From contig JAOABO010000014.1 of NCBI GenBank assembly GCA_026418315.1, forward strand, positions 3,366 to 12,218: a stretch of 8,853 bases of DNA, read 5' to 3'. A program made the position numbers and the translations under genes. Under the pieces are notes generated by a model. The model was not told the origin of the DNA. It searched no databases and saw nothing but the letters and a program-made list of their open reading frames with translations. This DNA comes from Bacteroidia bacterium (lineage in GTDB: Bacteria; Bacteroidota; Bacteroidia; B-17B0; Aurantibacillaceae). Positions 1 to 7,280 of the stretch are shown here, in pieces (positions within the stretch are counted from its first letter, which is position 1; the number at the start of each line of letters is the position of its first letter).

Positions 1-1015
1 TGATATTGCCGTGTTTTTCAAGTAGTCGTAAGCAACCAAGTAAAGCAAAGATGAGTGCTTCTTTGAATTTTACCAGTGTTTTATCGGGGACAATGATATT
101 TTTATTTGGACAATGTGCGGTAATTCTTTCAATAAGAAAATGATTGAAAGCACCGCCGCCTGTGATGAGAATATTTTTAATGTGTTTATCAGAAACCGAG
201 CGGGCTATTTGTATAGCAATATGTTCTGTCAGTGTTCTTAAAACATCGGGTACAGGTAAGTGATGTTTTTTCAGAACCGACATATATTCTTTTTCAAAAT
301 ATTCTCTGTTTAATGATTTGGGAGGTGATTGATGAAAAAAATTTAATTGATTCAGTTGCTTTAATAAGCCATCGTGAGTTTTTCCGCTTTTTGCTATCTT
401 GCCGTTTTTATCATAGTTTTTTCCGATTTGTTTTGCAAAGTAGTTTAATGCGATGTTGGCAATACCAATATCGTATGCCTGATTGTTGTTTTGCTTAAAT
501 ACATTGGCTATACCACCAATGTTAATGCAGGCATCATATCGACTAAACAAAATTTTATCTCCGATTGGTACAAGGGGTGCTCCTTGTCCACCTGCTGCAA
601 TGTCGTTGTTTCTAAAATTATGTACGACAGGAATACAACAAATAGCTGCAATGTGTGAGGCATTTCCTAATTGTATTGAAAACCCAAGCTCCGGATGATG
701 AAAAACTGTGTGGCCATGAAGGGCAATTATATCGGCAGTTAAATTGTGCTTTTTCATCCATGTACTGATTTTTTTCCCCAACCATTGGCCATATTTAGTA
801 TCAAATAAGAAAAAATCTTTGGCAGAGGATGTTCTGATATGAAGTAATATATGAAAGATTTCAGAGGGATATTGGAATGTGGTTGCTTGAATAATCTGAT
901 AATGCACTTTTTCATTATCAAATTGAAATTCACACAAAGCAATATCTACTCCGTCCATAGAAGAGCCCGACATGATGCCAATAGATTTTAGTGTTTTTGT
1001 TCTATGGGATTGCAT
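1..1015 (-). CDS. anmK: Anhydro-N-acetylmuramic acid kinase, 3' end cut off by the window edge
   Basis: This cytoplasmic enzyme of the sugar-kinase superfamily opens the 1,6-anhydro ring of anhydro-MurNAc and phosphorylates it with ATP, giving MurNAc-6-phosphate for peptidoglycan recycling. I read 338 codons without a stop. Visible motifs are GIMSGSSMDGVD (13-24, phosphate loop), GHTVFHHP (101-108), RNNDIAAGGQGAPLVP (135-150), NIGGIAN (165-171), YDIGIAN (181-187) and ITGGGAFN (284-291). D182 sits where the family has its catalytic Asp. The usual GPGN after that Asp reads GIAN here. The start at 1015 keeps the phosphate loop intact; the next Met lies inside that loop and is too late. The family is usually about 350-380 residues, so roughly 15-40 C-terminal residues are missing. 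The gene starts 7 bases after galE stops, so it is probably co-transcribed. No Shine-Dalgarno is seen, which is normal in this phylum. Confidence 0.93.
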   Translation of the reverse strand, partial: MQSHRTKTLKSIGIMSGSSMDGVDIALCEFQFDNEKVHYQIIQATTFQYPSEIFHILLHIRTSSAKDFFLFDTKYGQWLGKKISTWMKKHNLTADIIALHGHTVFHHPELGFSIQLGNASHIAAICCIPVVHNFRNNDIAAGGQGAPLVPIGDKILFSRYDACINIGGIANVFKQNNNQAYDIGIANIALNYFAKQIGKNYDKNGKIAKSGKTHDGLLKQLNQLNFFHQSPPKSLNREYFEKEYMSVLKKHHLPVPDVLRTLTEHIAIQIARSVSDKHIKNILITGGGAFNHFLIERITAHCPNKNIIVPDKTLVKFKEALIFALLGCLRLLEKHGNI

Positions 1016-1022
1016 CAAAATT

Positions 1023-2051
1023 TTAATATTTATTTTTTCCCCATTCCCATGCGCTTTTCAGCATGTCTTCAAGAGAGTAAACGGGTTTCCAGTTCAGTTC
1101 TTCATAAGCTTTATCGTTGTTAGCAAAAATGGCTTCTACATCACCGCTTCTTCTTTCTGATATTTTATAATGGAGTTTGATATGAGTAATTTCTTCAAAT
1201 TTTTTGATAACTTCTAGTACAGTAAATCCCTTGCCTGTTCCCAGATTGATGGTATCATAAAAATGATTGGTTGTGATACTGAGTAGTTTTTGTAACGCCA
1301 AAACATGGGCAGAGGCAATATCGCATACGTGAATATAATCTCTTACAGGTGTGCCGTCTTTTGTGTTATAGTCATTTCCGTAAACATGGAGTTCTGGTAT
1401 TTTACCAAGAGCGGTGCGAATGATATTAGGAACTAAACCTGTTAGATTATATTTTGGTAATTCTCCTGTTTTTCCTGAAAGATGTGCTCCTACCGGATTG
1501 AAGTATCTTAAGGAGTATGCTTTGAGAGGGTAGTTGGCTGTAGTTATTAAGTGATGCAGTATTTGTTCGCCTATTTGTTTGGTATGAGCATAGGGGGAGT
1601 TGGGAAGTGGAAGTGGAGTGTTTTCTGTAACAGGAGATGTTTTAATATCTCCATATACTGAGCAGGAAGATGAAAAGATAAAATTTTGTATTTTGTTTTC
1701 TTTGGCAAATTCAATAATATTTAAGAGAGATTGGATGTTGTTGTAATAATATTTCAATGGGTGTTCCATACTTTCGGGTACTGATTTATAGGCAGCAAAG
1801 TGGATAATGCCCAGTATTTGATTTTTATAGGGATGTAATTTTTCAAACAAGTTATTTTTATCGCAAAGATTTTCATTGATGCTTATCAGTTTTTTATTTG
1901 TAATGTCAGTAATTTGCTGATAGGTTTCTTCAAAAGAATTAGAAAAGTTATCTACTGAGATAACTTCATAATCGGTGTTACTGAATATATCAATGATGGT
2001 ATGGCTGCCTATGTATCCTGCTCCCCCTGTAACTAAAACATATTTTTTCAT
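1023..2051 (-). CDS. galE: UDP-glucose 4-epimerase
   Basis: This NAD-dependent short-chain dehydrogenase/reductase interconverts UDP-glucose and UDP-galactose (Leloir pathway and supply of galactose units for envelope glycans) in the cytoplasm. The 342 residues match the usual length. The NAD-binding glycine motif GGAGYIGSH lies at 9-17, and VDNFSNS at 33-39 is the ribose-contacting stretch. The catalytic triad is visible as S129 in SSSCSVYG, then Y154 and K158 in the YxxxK motif SPYAHTK. RYFNPVGAH (182-190) and PVRDYIHVCD (235-244) are substrate-side motifs. The position matching E. coli Tyr299, the residue said to decide whether N-acetylated sugars fit, reads Ile308 (GDVEAIFA). This leaves open some activity on UDP-GlcNAc; that is inference. 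The gene begins 9 bases after the protease gene stops, which suggests one operon. The start places the glycine motif at its normal distance from the N-terminus. Confidence 0.96.
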   Translation of the reverse strand: MKKYVLVTGGAGYIGSHTIIDIFSNTDYEVISVDNFSNSFEETYQQITDITNKKLISINENLCDKNNLFEKLHPYKNQILGIIHFAAYKSVPESMEHPLKYYYNNIQSLLNIIEFAKENKIQNFIFSSSCSVYGDIKTSPVTENTPLPLPNSPYAHTKQIGEQILHHLITTANYPLKAYSLRYFNPVGAHLSGKTGELPKYNLTGLVPNIIRTALGKIPELHVYGNDYNTKDGTPVRDYIHVCDIASAHVLALQKLLSITTNHFYDTINLGTGKGFTVLEVIKKFEEITHIKLHYKISERRSGDVEAIFANNDKAYEELNWKPVYSLEDMLKSAWEWGKNKY

Positions 2052-2060
2052 ACATTAAAG

Positions 2061-4163
2061 TTATTTCAACCATTTGAGAATTTTGCTTGTTTCATACAGG
2101 TAGGCGTCTTTTTCCAATTGTTTAGCCCAACGGGTTTCTCTGCCGGCTTTGGCGGTATCTATATCAAATTTTATTTTATTTTCTTCTGGGATAATGATTT
2201 TAAAGTTATCAAATTTAGATTTATTATCTTCATATTCTTTATTTTTCTTTCTTATGCTTTCTTGGTATTCAAAGAATTTATCTTTTTGTAAATTGATTTT
2301 GCTGTTCAGTTTGCGTTTTCTTAAGTCGTCTGCTTGTTTTTCTATTAGTTTAAATCCCTGATTATTTTTAATTTGTGTAGCAACATTTTTTTTGATTAAT
2401 TCATAATTGATGTTATTCAATGCGGTGTAGTTAGCAGGAGATATTTTATCAAAAGGCATGGGATAATCTAATTCTTTTTCTCCATAATCGTCTATGTATT
2501 GATAGATATTCGGAAATTTAATATCGGGCTCAACACCTTTAAGTTGTGTGGCATCTCCATTGATGCGATAAAATTTTTGCATGGTGATTTTTACTGAACC
2601 TACGGGCTTAATGGTATCAAAACTTGGCAGAACATAATAATCCATATCAATAAAAGATTGAACCGTTCCTTTGCCATAAGAGTTGGTGCCTACTATCACC
2701 GCTCTTTTGTAATCCTGTAATGCAGCAGATACAATTTCTGATGCACTGGCACTACTGTGGTTGATAATAACCGTTAGTGGACCATTCCATGTAATAGATG
2801 GATTTTTGTCTTTGTGTACAGTAATATAATTCATTTTTCCGCGCACTTGCACAATGGGTCCTTCTGTGATAAATAAGCCGGCTAAATCAACCGCTTCCTG
2901 AAGTGAGCCACCTCCATTATCTCTTAAATCTAATATCAGCCCTTTAATATTATATTTTTTAAGTTTTTCAATTTCATTTTTTACATCTTGTGAGCAATGG
3001 TGGGCTCCGCTGTGGGTAAAATCGGTATAAAATGAGGGTAAATAGATATAACCGTATTTTTCTTTATCTTGTTCTATAAGAAAAGATTTAGCATAAGTTT
3101 CTTCCATTTCAATGACATCCCGGATGATGGGAATAACTTTGATAGTGCCATCTGGTTTTTGAACGGTCAGGCGAACTTCGGTGCCTTTGGGACCTTTGAT
3201 GAGTTCAATGGCATCGTCAATATCCATATCAGTAACATCAACAGGTTCTTTATCACCTTGTGCTACCTTTAAAATAATGTCGCCTGCTTTTAGTTCACCT
3301 TGTTTGTAGCTGGGACTGCCTACAATAATTTCTACAACTTTAATTACGCCATCTTTTTGTTGTAAACGTGCTCCAATGCCTTCAAACTGTCCGCTCATGG
3401 ATTGGTCAAATTTCTTTTTTTCTTTGGGTGGAAAATATTCGGTATGCGGGTCATATACATTAATAAAAGTATTCAGATACGCCGATATCCTGTCTTTGTA
3501 AGATAATTTTTTAAGACGTTTGAACCAGTCATTATTGGATTTCAAAACTTTTTGACGGGCTTTGTATTCAAGCGAATCAAATGAGGTAGGTTGTAACTTA
3601 TGAGTGGAATCTTTTTCAATTTTCTTTCTTTCCTCTTCTTTCAATTCGTCTATTTTTAATAATACCTGATATTTTATCATTTTTTTCCATTCGTTTTTTA
3701 GTTCATCTATAGTAGCAGTGTATTGTGTTTTTTCTGCATCTATTTCGTAATATTCTTCTTTAGAAAAATCCAATGGTTGTGATAAAATTTCTTTATACCA
3801 TTTTTCTGCATCTTCAATTCTTTTTTGAATAATCTGGTAGGATTTTTCAAAAAACTCTAAACTGTGATTTTTCCATTGGTCATCTAATTGTGTTTTGTAA
3901 ATGCTTAATTGTTCTACATCGCTTTTGATAAGAAATTTTTTTCCGTAATCTAATCTTTTTAGATATAAATTAAAAACTTTTTCAGAATAAGCATCGTCTA
4001 TTTTAGGTGGCTCGTAATGATTTTGATTAACACTGTCATAAAGAATCTGGCTAATGATTTGGTATTTGTTGTAAATAAGAACTTTGGCAGATATAACAAC
4101 AATTGAAATTAAAACAAGAGTTGGAATACTTAATTTGAGAAATGATTTTTTATTAAATAGCAT
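2061..4163 (-). CDS. prc: Tail-specific (C-terminal processing) protease, Prc/Tsp type, peptidase family S41A
   Basis: This serine protease degrades periplasmic proteins from their C-termini. In E. coli the homologue Prc trims or degrades lipoprotein-associated targets, including a peptidoglycan hydrolase. The 700 residues are close to E. coli Prc and much longer than short CtpA proteins. In order: a hydrophobic segment (12-30) after Lys5/Lys6/Lys10, acting as signal peptide or membrane anchor; a charged helical N-terminal domain (about 35-240); a PDZ domain (about 258-345, core FEGIGARL then KAGDIILKV); the S41 core (about 365-550); and a basic helical C-terminal domain (560-700). The Ser/Lys dyad is S473 in SASASE and K498 in YGKGTVQ, 25 residues apart as in E. 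coli (Ser430/Lys455). D484 lies 11 after the Ser, matching E. coli Asp441. LDLRDNGGG (411-419) is the substrate-carboxylate strand. The protein looks active. It is the first gene of the likely prc-galE-anmK operon. Confidence 0.95.
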   Translation of the reverse strand: MLFNKKSFLKLSIPTLVLISIVVISAKVLIYNKYQIISQILYDSVNQNHYEPPKIDDAYSEKVFNLYLKRLDYGKKFLIKSDVEQLSIYKTQLDDQWKNHSLEFFEKSYQIIQKRIEDAEKWYKEILSQPLDFSKEEYYEIDAEKTQYTATIDELKNEWKKMIKYQVLLKIDELKEEERKKIEKDSTHKLQPTSFDSLEYKARQKVLKSNNDWFKRLKKLSYKDRISAYLNTFINVYDPHTEYFPPKEKKKFDQSMSGQFEGIGARLQQKDGVIKVVEIIVGSPSYKQGELKAGDIILKVAQGDKEPVDVTDMDIDDAIELIKGPKGTEVRLTVQKPDGTIKVIPIIRDVIEMEETYAKSFLIEQDKEKYGYIYLPSFYTDFTHSGAHHCSQDVKNEIEKLKKYNIKGLILDLRDNGGGSLQEAVDLAGLFITEGPIVQVRGKMNYITVHKDKNPSITWNGPLTVIINHSSASASEIVSAALQDYKRAVIVGTNSYGKGTVQSFIDMDYYVLPSFDTIKPVGSVKITMQKFYRINGDATQLKGVEPDIKFPNIYQYIDDYGEKELDYPMPFDKISPANYTALNNINYELIKKNVATQIKNNQGFKLIEKQADDLRKRKLNSKINLQKDKFFEYQESIRKKNKEYEDNKSKFDNFKIIIPEENKIKFDIDTAKAGRETRWAKQLEKDAYLYETSKILKWLK

Positions 4164-4179
4164 TCAATTATTTTTGCCT

Positions 4180-4187
4180 GAAAGATA
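4180..4187 (-). promoter_or_regulatory. Weak candidate -7 element for the prc-galE-anmK operon
   Basis: On the minus strand this reads TATCTTTC, one mismatch from the Bacteroidota -7 consensus TAnnTTTG. It lies 16 bases before the prc start, a layout like that of the better promoter at 8745-8775. No good TTG is seen at the expected distance upstream; the nearest is a TTTCAG. The call is therefore weak, and transcription might start elsewhere in the 305-base gap or come from read-through. Confidence 0.25.
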
Positions 4188-4277
4188 CTTAAAATAATGA
4201 TGAAACTGAAAGGAGTATATTCTGAAAAAATGCTAATGAATCAAAAAGAATACTTAAAAAACAAACAATTGACAGGA

Positions 4278-4291
4278 TTGTATTTATACAA
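4278..4291. repeat. 14-base perfect palindrome, possible operator
   Basis: TTGTAT-TT-ATACAA has 6-base arms around a 2-base centre. It lies 115 bases upstream of the prc start, with no gene on either strand here. The size and symmetry resemble a dimeric repressor site, but AT-rich intergenic DNA yields such palindromes by chance, and no second copy was noticed in the window. Confidence 0.3.
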
Positions 4292-4468
4292 CAAAACAAT
4301 GCTTGGTCAGAACCTATAATCACACTGTAAATGCTTGATTTTTGATAGAATTAAAAGTACAGCAATACAATATGGTATAGTAATTACTTGTGTATTTTAA
4401 AATATTTTTTTGCAATATTTCAAATCAATATACATTTCGGAAATGACAATCTGATATAAGGTGGTTAT

Positions 4469-7222
4469 TTATTGCTTCTGCATTTTTTTGGTATCTATAA
4501 TTTTACCATCTACTAACAAGTAATAAATGTAAACACCGCTACTTAGATCATCGGCATAAACGGTAATTTGACCACGGGATTTTTTCCCTGAAATATCTAC
4601 GGTTTTCAAGATTTGTCCATTGATAGTGGCAAAGATGATTTGAGCGTTCGTATATTTTTCAGGAATATGATAGCTAATAACGGTTTTTTCTGCAAATGGA
4701 TTGGGGACATTTTGATTCAGGATAATAGCATCACTATTGTTTAGTGTTATATCTGTGTTGTTGATTTGTCTGCTATTGTTGTTTTGGCAGCAGGAGTAGA
4801 GGGTGTTGGAAAGTACTTGAATGATAGAATCTTGATATTTTATTTTTTTGTATAATTCCTGAATAGCACGAATGGAAATAGCGTGAAATGCCTGATAGTT
4901 AAGATTTTTGTAAGTAAAAGATGGAAAAATTACATTTCCTGCGCTATCGTATTGTGCTGGAAAAGTTGTATTCATTACCAACTCGGGTAATATTGGTTCA
5001 ATATCTTGTGCTATAAAGCCATATTGTTTAGCCGAAGGTAGGTGCATTTGTGGATGGTTGGCATTTGTAAAATAGAATGTTCTTGGGTTTAGTTGTGAAA
5101 TGATTTGGAGGATATTTGGAATTGTATCAATGTTAGTTTTTAGATTTATATCTGAAGTAAAATTATCAGTGCCTGTACGTACCACATCTCCGTTAAAATA
5201 GCCCGCCCAACTGGTACCAGCTGGTGCTCCGCCTGGTGTTTGAACAGTTACAATAGGTGCTTCTGCGTAAATACCAAAATTTAGTCCTGCGCTATCTGCC
5301 TTTGCCCATACACCATAATTAGGTATATTTGTTCCTGTAGCAGAGGGAGTGGGTTTTCTAATAGCAAGAAAGGCCCCACCGATATTTCCCGCAAATGGAA
5401 AAATAGTAGGTACAAATGAAGTGCTATTATCTCCCATACCTATTACTCCGACATTTTGTTGAGCGCCATATCCTCGGAATGCTCCTCCAATGTGATAAGC
5501 GTCTATTGGTTCTAATAATATTGTTTGTCCTACAATTCCTATATGTCTTTTCAATGAGATTAAAGGAGTATTCTGATTTTCAAAGAAACCCGCAAAACTA
5601 TGGGTGGAAGGGAAAGTAGTTTGCTTTTGAAGAACATTCAGTTTTGCAAATGGTACAGTAGAACCACATAAATAACCTATGTATAGGTTGTTTGTATTTT
5701 GGGGGCCTTGGCCTATGAAGTAAAAATTGTTGTTGTTAGCAGATAAATCGATGGCTCCATTTGAACCGGCAGAGAAAGTGGTAGGAGCAGAACAGTTACC
5801 GATTGGAGTACCCCCACCAACTCTTACCAATACTACATCTCCATTTTGATCTACACTTAAAACTTTGGTAGTGTCCACTCCATTCACACTGTTATTTAAG
5901 GGTGTTTTTAGGGAAGTAAGATGAGTGAAACGTAATCCACTCGCACCGTTTATTGGTATTACTGAATTGTAGGGGTCGTTCACAGAAGCAGTTATTTCTA
6001 CTCTATTATTGGGTAAAGTTGCAGGTATATTTAAACCGGCACCTATTCGTAATTGACCATCAGCATTCATCATCATTTTGATAACACCGGCGTTTTGCCA
6101 AGTGAAAGCCACTCTATTGATGATGGTATCAATGTCCTGAATGCCTACTTGATTGTATTTCCAATTCTTACCAACTACAAAACGATGTACAGGGTTATTA
6201 TTCACTGATGGTGGAAGGTCTTGTGAACCATCAATGTTAGCCAAAGTTTGAAAAGCAGGTAAGTTTTGAGTGCCATCAAGATTACCGAATACAGTGGGGA
6301 GAAATTTATTGTTAGAAAACGTAACATTACAAAACCCTACTCTGCTGTTGGGTACATCGGAAGGGTGTGCTCCAAAAAATAGTTCTCCCCCTAAAAAAGC
6401 AGGGGTATTAACTTCTACATGAAAAAAAGGATTCGGTTCATTGAGTCCAACATAACCATTGGTTACATTATTTCCTAAGTTAGGGCTAGTGATATTCCCG
6501 TGTTGGATACGCATCCATTCCACAGGTGTACCGGTACCTATTCGCCATATATGAGGACGATTTTCAAAAAGATTGTATGAAGCGGCACCATTGGCGTCTA
6601 TTCCTAACTTTAAGCCATCTGTTGCTGTATTACCAGTACTAATGTTGGTAAACTGGTGAAAATTATTCACTGAAGTTATTTCATGTTGATGTAAGCGAGA
6701 TTGAGGCGTAAGGAAATTTTCTCCAATACCGATGAAGCCATTGGATACTCCATCGGTGATCGTCATACGGGTAGTGGGGGTACCACCAGATGTAGAAGGC
6801 CCCGCAGTTTGAAATTGCATAGAAGAGTTGGGTTGTACAGCCCTTATCAATACATTACCGCTGTTAGCTGGGACCATGATGCGGAATTTTTCGGTTTGGG
6901 AGGTGGCGGAAGTGCCGGTGAACATTTGCCAAAGGGTATTTTGAGAGATGTTTCCGTCAGTACGGAAGAGGAAGCCATCGGTGGGGGGATTAGGAGCAAG
7001 TAAAAATTGGTTAATGTGAAGTTTGGCTGCAACGTTGGCATTGGTTGGAAAATTACCAATACCAATTTTTTGAATGGGTGGATTGGTTCTGCCATATGTT
7101 ATTAGGTTTTGGAACTGTCCTGTGCTTTTTTCCACACTGCATACAATGAGTGTTGTTGCAGTGATTAGCACTTGTCCTGCTTTTTGGCTTTTTTTAAGCC
7201 AGTGTTTTGGATTTGTTTTCAT
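4469..7222 (-). CDS. Secreted fibre-like protein with S74 intramolecular chaperone domain and type A type IX sorting domain
   Basis: This is a 917-residue protein of unknown target. An export signal is likely at 1-36 (Lys-rich start, hydrophobic 17-29, possible cut after STGQ). Residues 37-685 are rich in Gly, Asn, Thr and Pro with short motifs such as GFIGIGE (162-168), WRIGTG (226-231) and WMRI (236-239), suggesting a beta-rich stalk. NLDGTQNLP (314-322) and NIDGSQDLP (329-337) are an internal repeat. Residues 688-795 form a peptidase S74 / endosialidase-chaperone domain: SDINLKTNI (690-698), YGFIAQDIEPILPEL (734-748), then LNYQAFHAISIRAIQEL (774-790) leading into a coiled coil to about 808. 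Ser690 and Lys695 have the spacing of the self-cleavage dyad in MYRF-type relatives. Residues 835-917 are a type A sorting domain (NVPNPF start, SSGVYIYYL near the end). It lies 35 bases after the propeller gene and is probably co-transcribed. The start is followed by a plausible signal peptide. Confidence 0.9.
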   Translation of the reverse strand: MKTNPKHWLKKSQKAGQVLITATTLIVCSVEKSTGQFQNLITYGRTNPPIQKIGIGNFPTNANVAAKLHINQFLLAPNPPTDGFLFRTDGNISQNTLWQMFTGTSATSQTEKFRIMVPANSGNVLIRAVQPNSSMQFQTAGPSTSGGTPTTRMTITDGVSNGFIGIGENFLTPQSRLHQHEITSVNNFHQFTNISTGNTATDGLKLGIDANGAASYNLFENRPHIWRIGTGTPVEWMRIQHGNITSPNLGNNVTNGYVGLNEPNPFFHVEVNTPAFLGGELFFGAHPSDVPNSRVGFCNVTFSNNKFLPTVFGNLDGTQNLPAFQTLANIDGSQDLPPSVNNNPVHRFVVGKNWKYNQVGIQDIDTIINRVAFTWQNAGVIKMMMNADGQLRIGAGLNIPATLPNNRVEITASVNDPYNSVIPINGASGLRFTHLTSLKTPLNNSVNGVDTTKVLSVDQNGDVVLVRVGGGTPIGNCSAPTTFSAGSNGAIDLSANNNNFYFIGQGPQNTNNLYIGYLCGSTVPFAKLNVLQKQTTFPSTHSFAGFFENQNTPLISLKRHIGIVGQTILLEPIDAYHIGGAFRGYGAQQNVGVIGMGDNSTSFVPTIFPFAGNIGGAFLAIRKPTPSATGTNIPNYGVWAKADSAGLNFGIYAEAPIVTVQTPGGAPAGTSWAGYFNGDVVRTGTDNFTSDINLKTNIDTIPNILQIISQLNPRTFYFTNANHPQMHLPSAKQYGFIAQDIEPILPELVMNTTFPAQYDSAGNVIFPSFTYKNLNYQAFHAISIRAIQELYKKIKYQDSIIQVLSNTLYSCCQNNNSRQINNTDITLNNSDAIILNQNVPNPFAEKTVISYHIPEKYTNAQIIFATINGQILKTVDISGKKSRGQITVYADDLSSGVYIYYLLVDGKIIDTKKMQKQ

Positions 7223-7280
7223 AGTGGTAGTTTTTAAGGTTAGTAGATGTGTTATGTTTATTTTAGTAATTGAAAGAATC
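7204..7280. repeat. 77-base perfect direct repeat, internal copy
   Basis: This stretch is identical, base for base, to 8777-8853. It spans the last 23 bases of the propeller gene, the whole 35-base gap and the first 19 bases of the fibre gene. Flanking bases differ on the left side (T at 7203, G at 8776). On the right the second copy hits the end of the window, so the true repeat may be longer. The two copies are offset by 1573 bases. Confidence 0.98.

Larger units (their letters stand above)
4164..4468. other. 305-base non-coding gap between the secreted-protein pair and the prc operon
   Basis: Both flanking genes are on the minus strand, so this gap must hold the end of one transcript and probably the start of the next. 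It is very AT-rich. Visible are a 13-base inverted repeat CATTTCGGAAATG (4433-4445), a 14-base palindrome (4278-4291), and the 10-mer ATACTTAAAA twice (4185-4194 and 4250-4259). The 13-base repeat lies 24 bases after the stop of the fibre gene but is not followed by a T-run on the minus strand, so it is a poor terminator. No convincing intrinsic terminator is visible, and read-through into prc cannot be excluded. A 29-codon plus-strand frame (4230-4319) is not supported as a gene. Confidence 0.7.

Noticed and set aside
4230..4319. A 29-codon plus-strand frame with AAAGGAG about 14 bases upstream
   Set aside because: The spacing is too long for a good ribosome binding site, this phylum rarely uses such sites, the peptide has no recognisable features, and the region more likely holds control DNA for the opposite strand.
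4433..4445. CATTTCGGAAATG as a terminator for the fibre gene
   Set aside because: The stem is only 5-6 bases with a 1-3 base loop and no T-run follows on the minus strand.
5211..5220. Palindrome CTGGTACCAG
   Set aside because: It lies inside the fibre coding region, encodes ordinary residues (TSWAG region) and is short enough to be chance.
6701..7003. A 100-codon plus-strand open frame inside the fibre gene
   Set aside because: It lies wholly antisense to a well-supported gene with a signal peptide and clear domains; the peptide looks like low-complexity shadow coding. The same applies to the other plus-strand frames at 232-698, 972-1160, 2149-2361, 3069-3272, 5416-5619 and 7074-7289.
6847..7095. 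An 82-codon minus-strand frame inside the fibre gene
   Set aside because: It overlaps the first part of the fibre gene in another reading frame and shows only a Pro-rich shadow composition.
4469..7222. The fibre gene as a prophage tail-fibre gene, because of its S74 domain
   Set aside because: It has an N-terminal export signal and a C-terminal type IX sorting domain, and no phage structural genes lie nearby; it is a cellular secreted protein that shares one domain with phage fibres.
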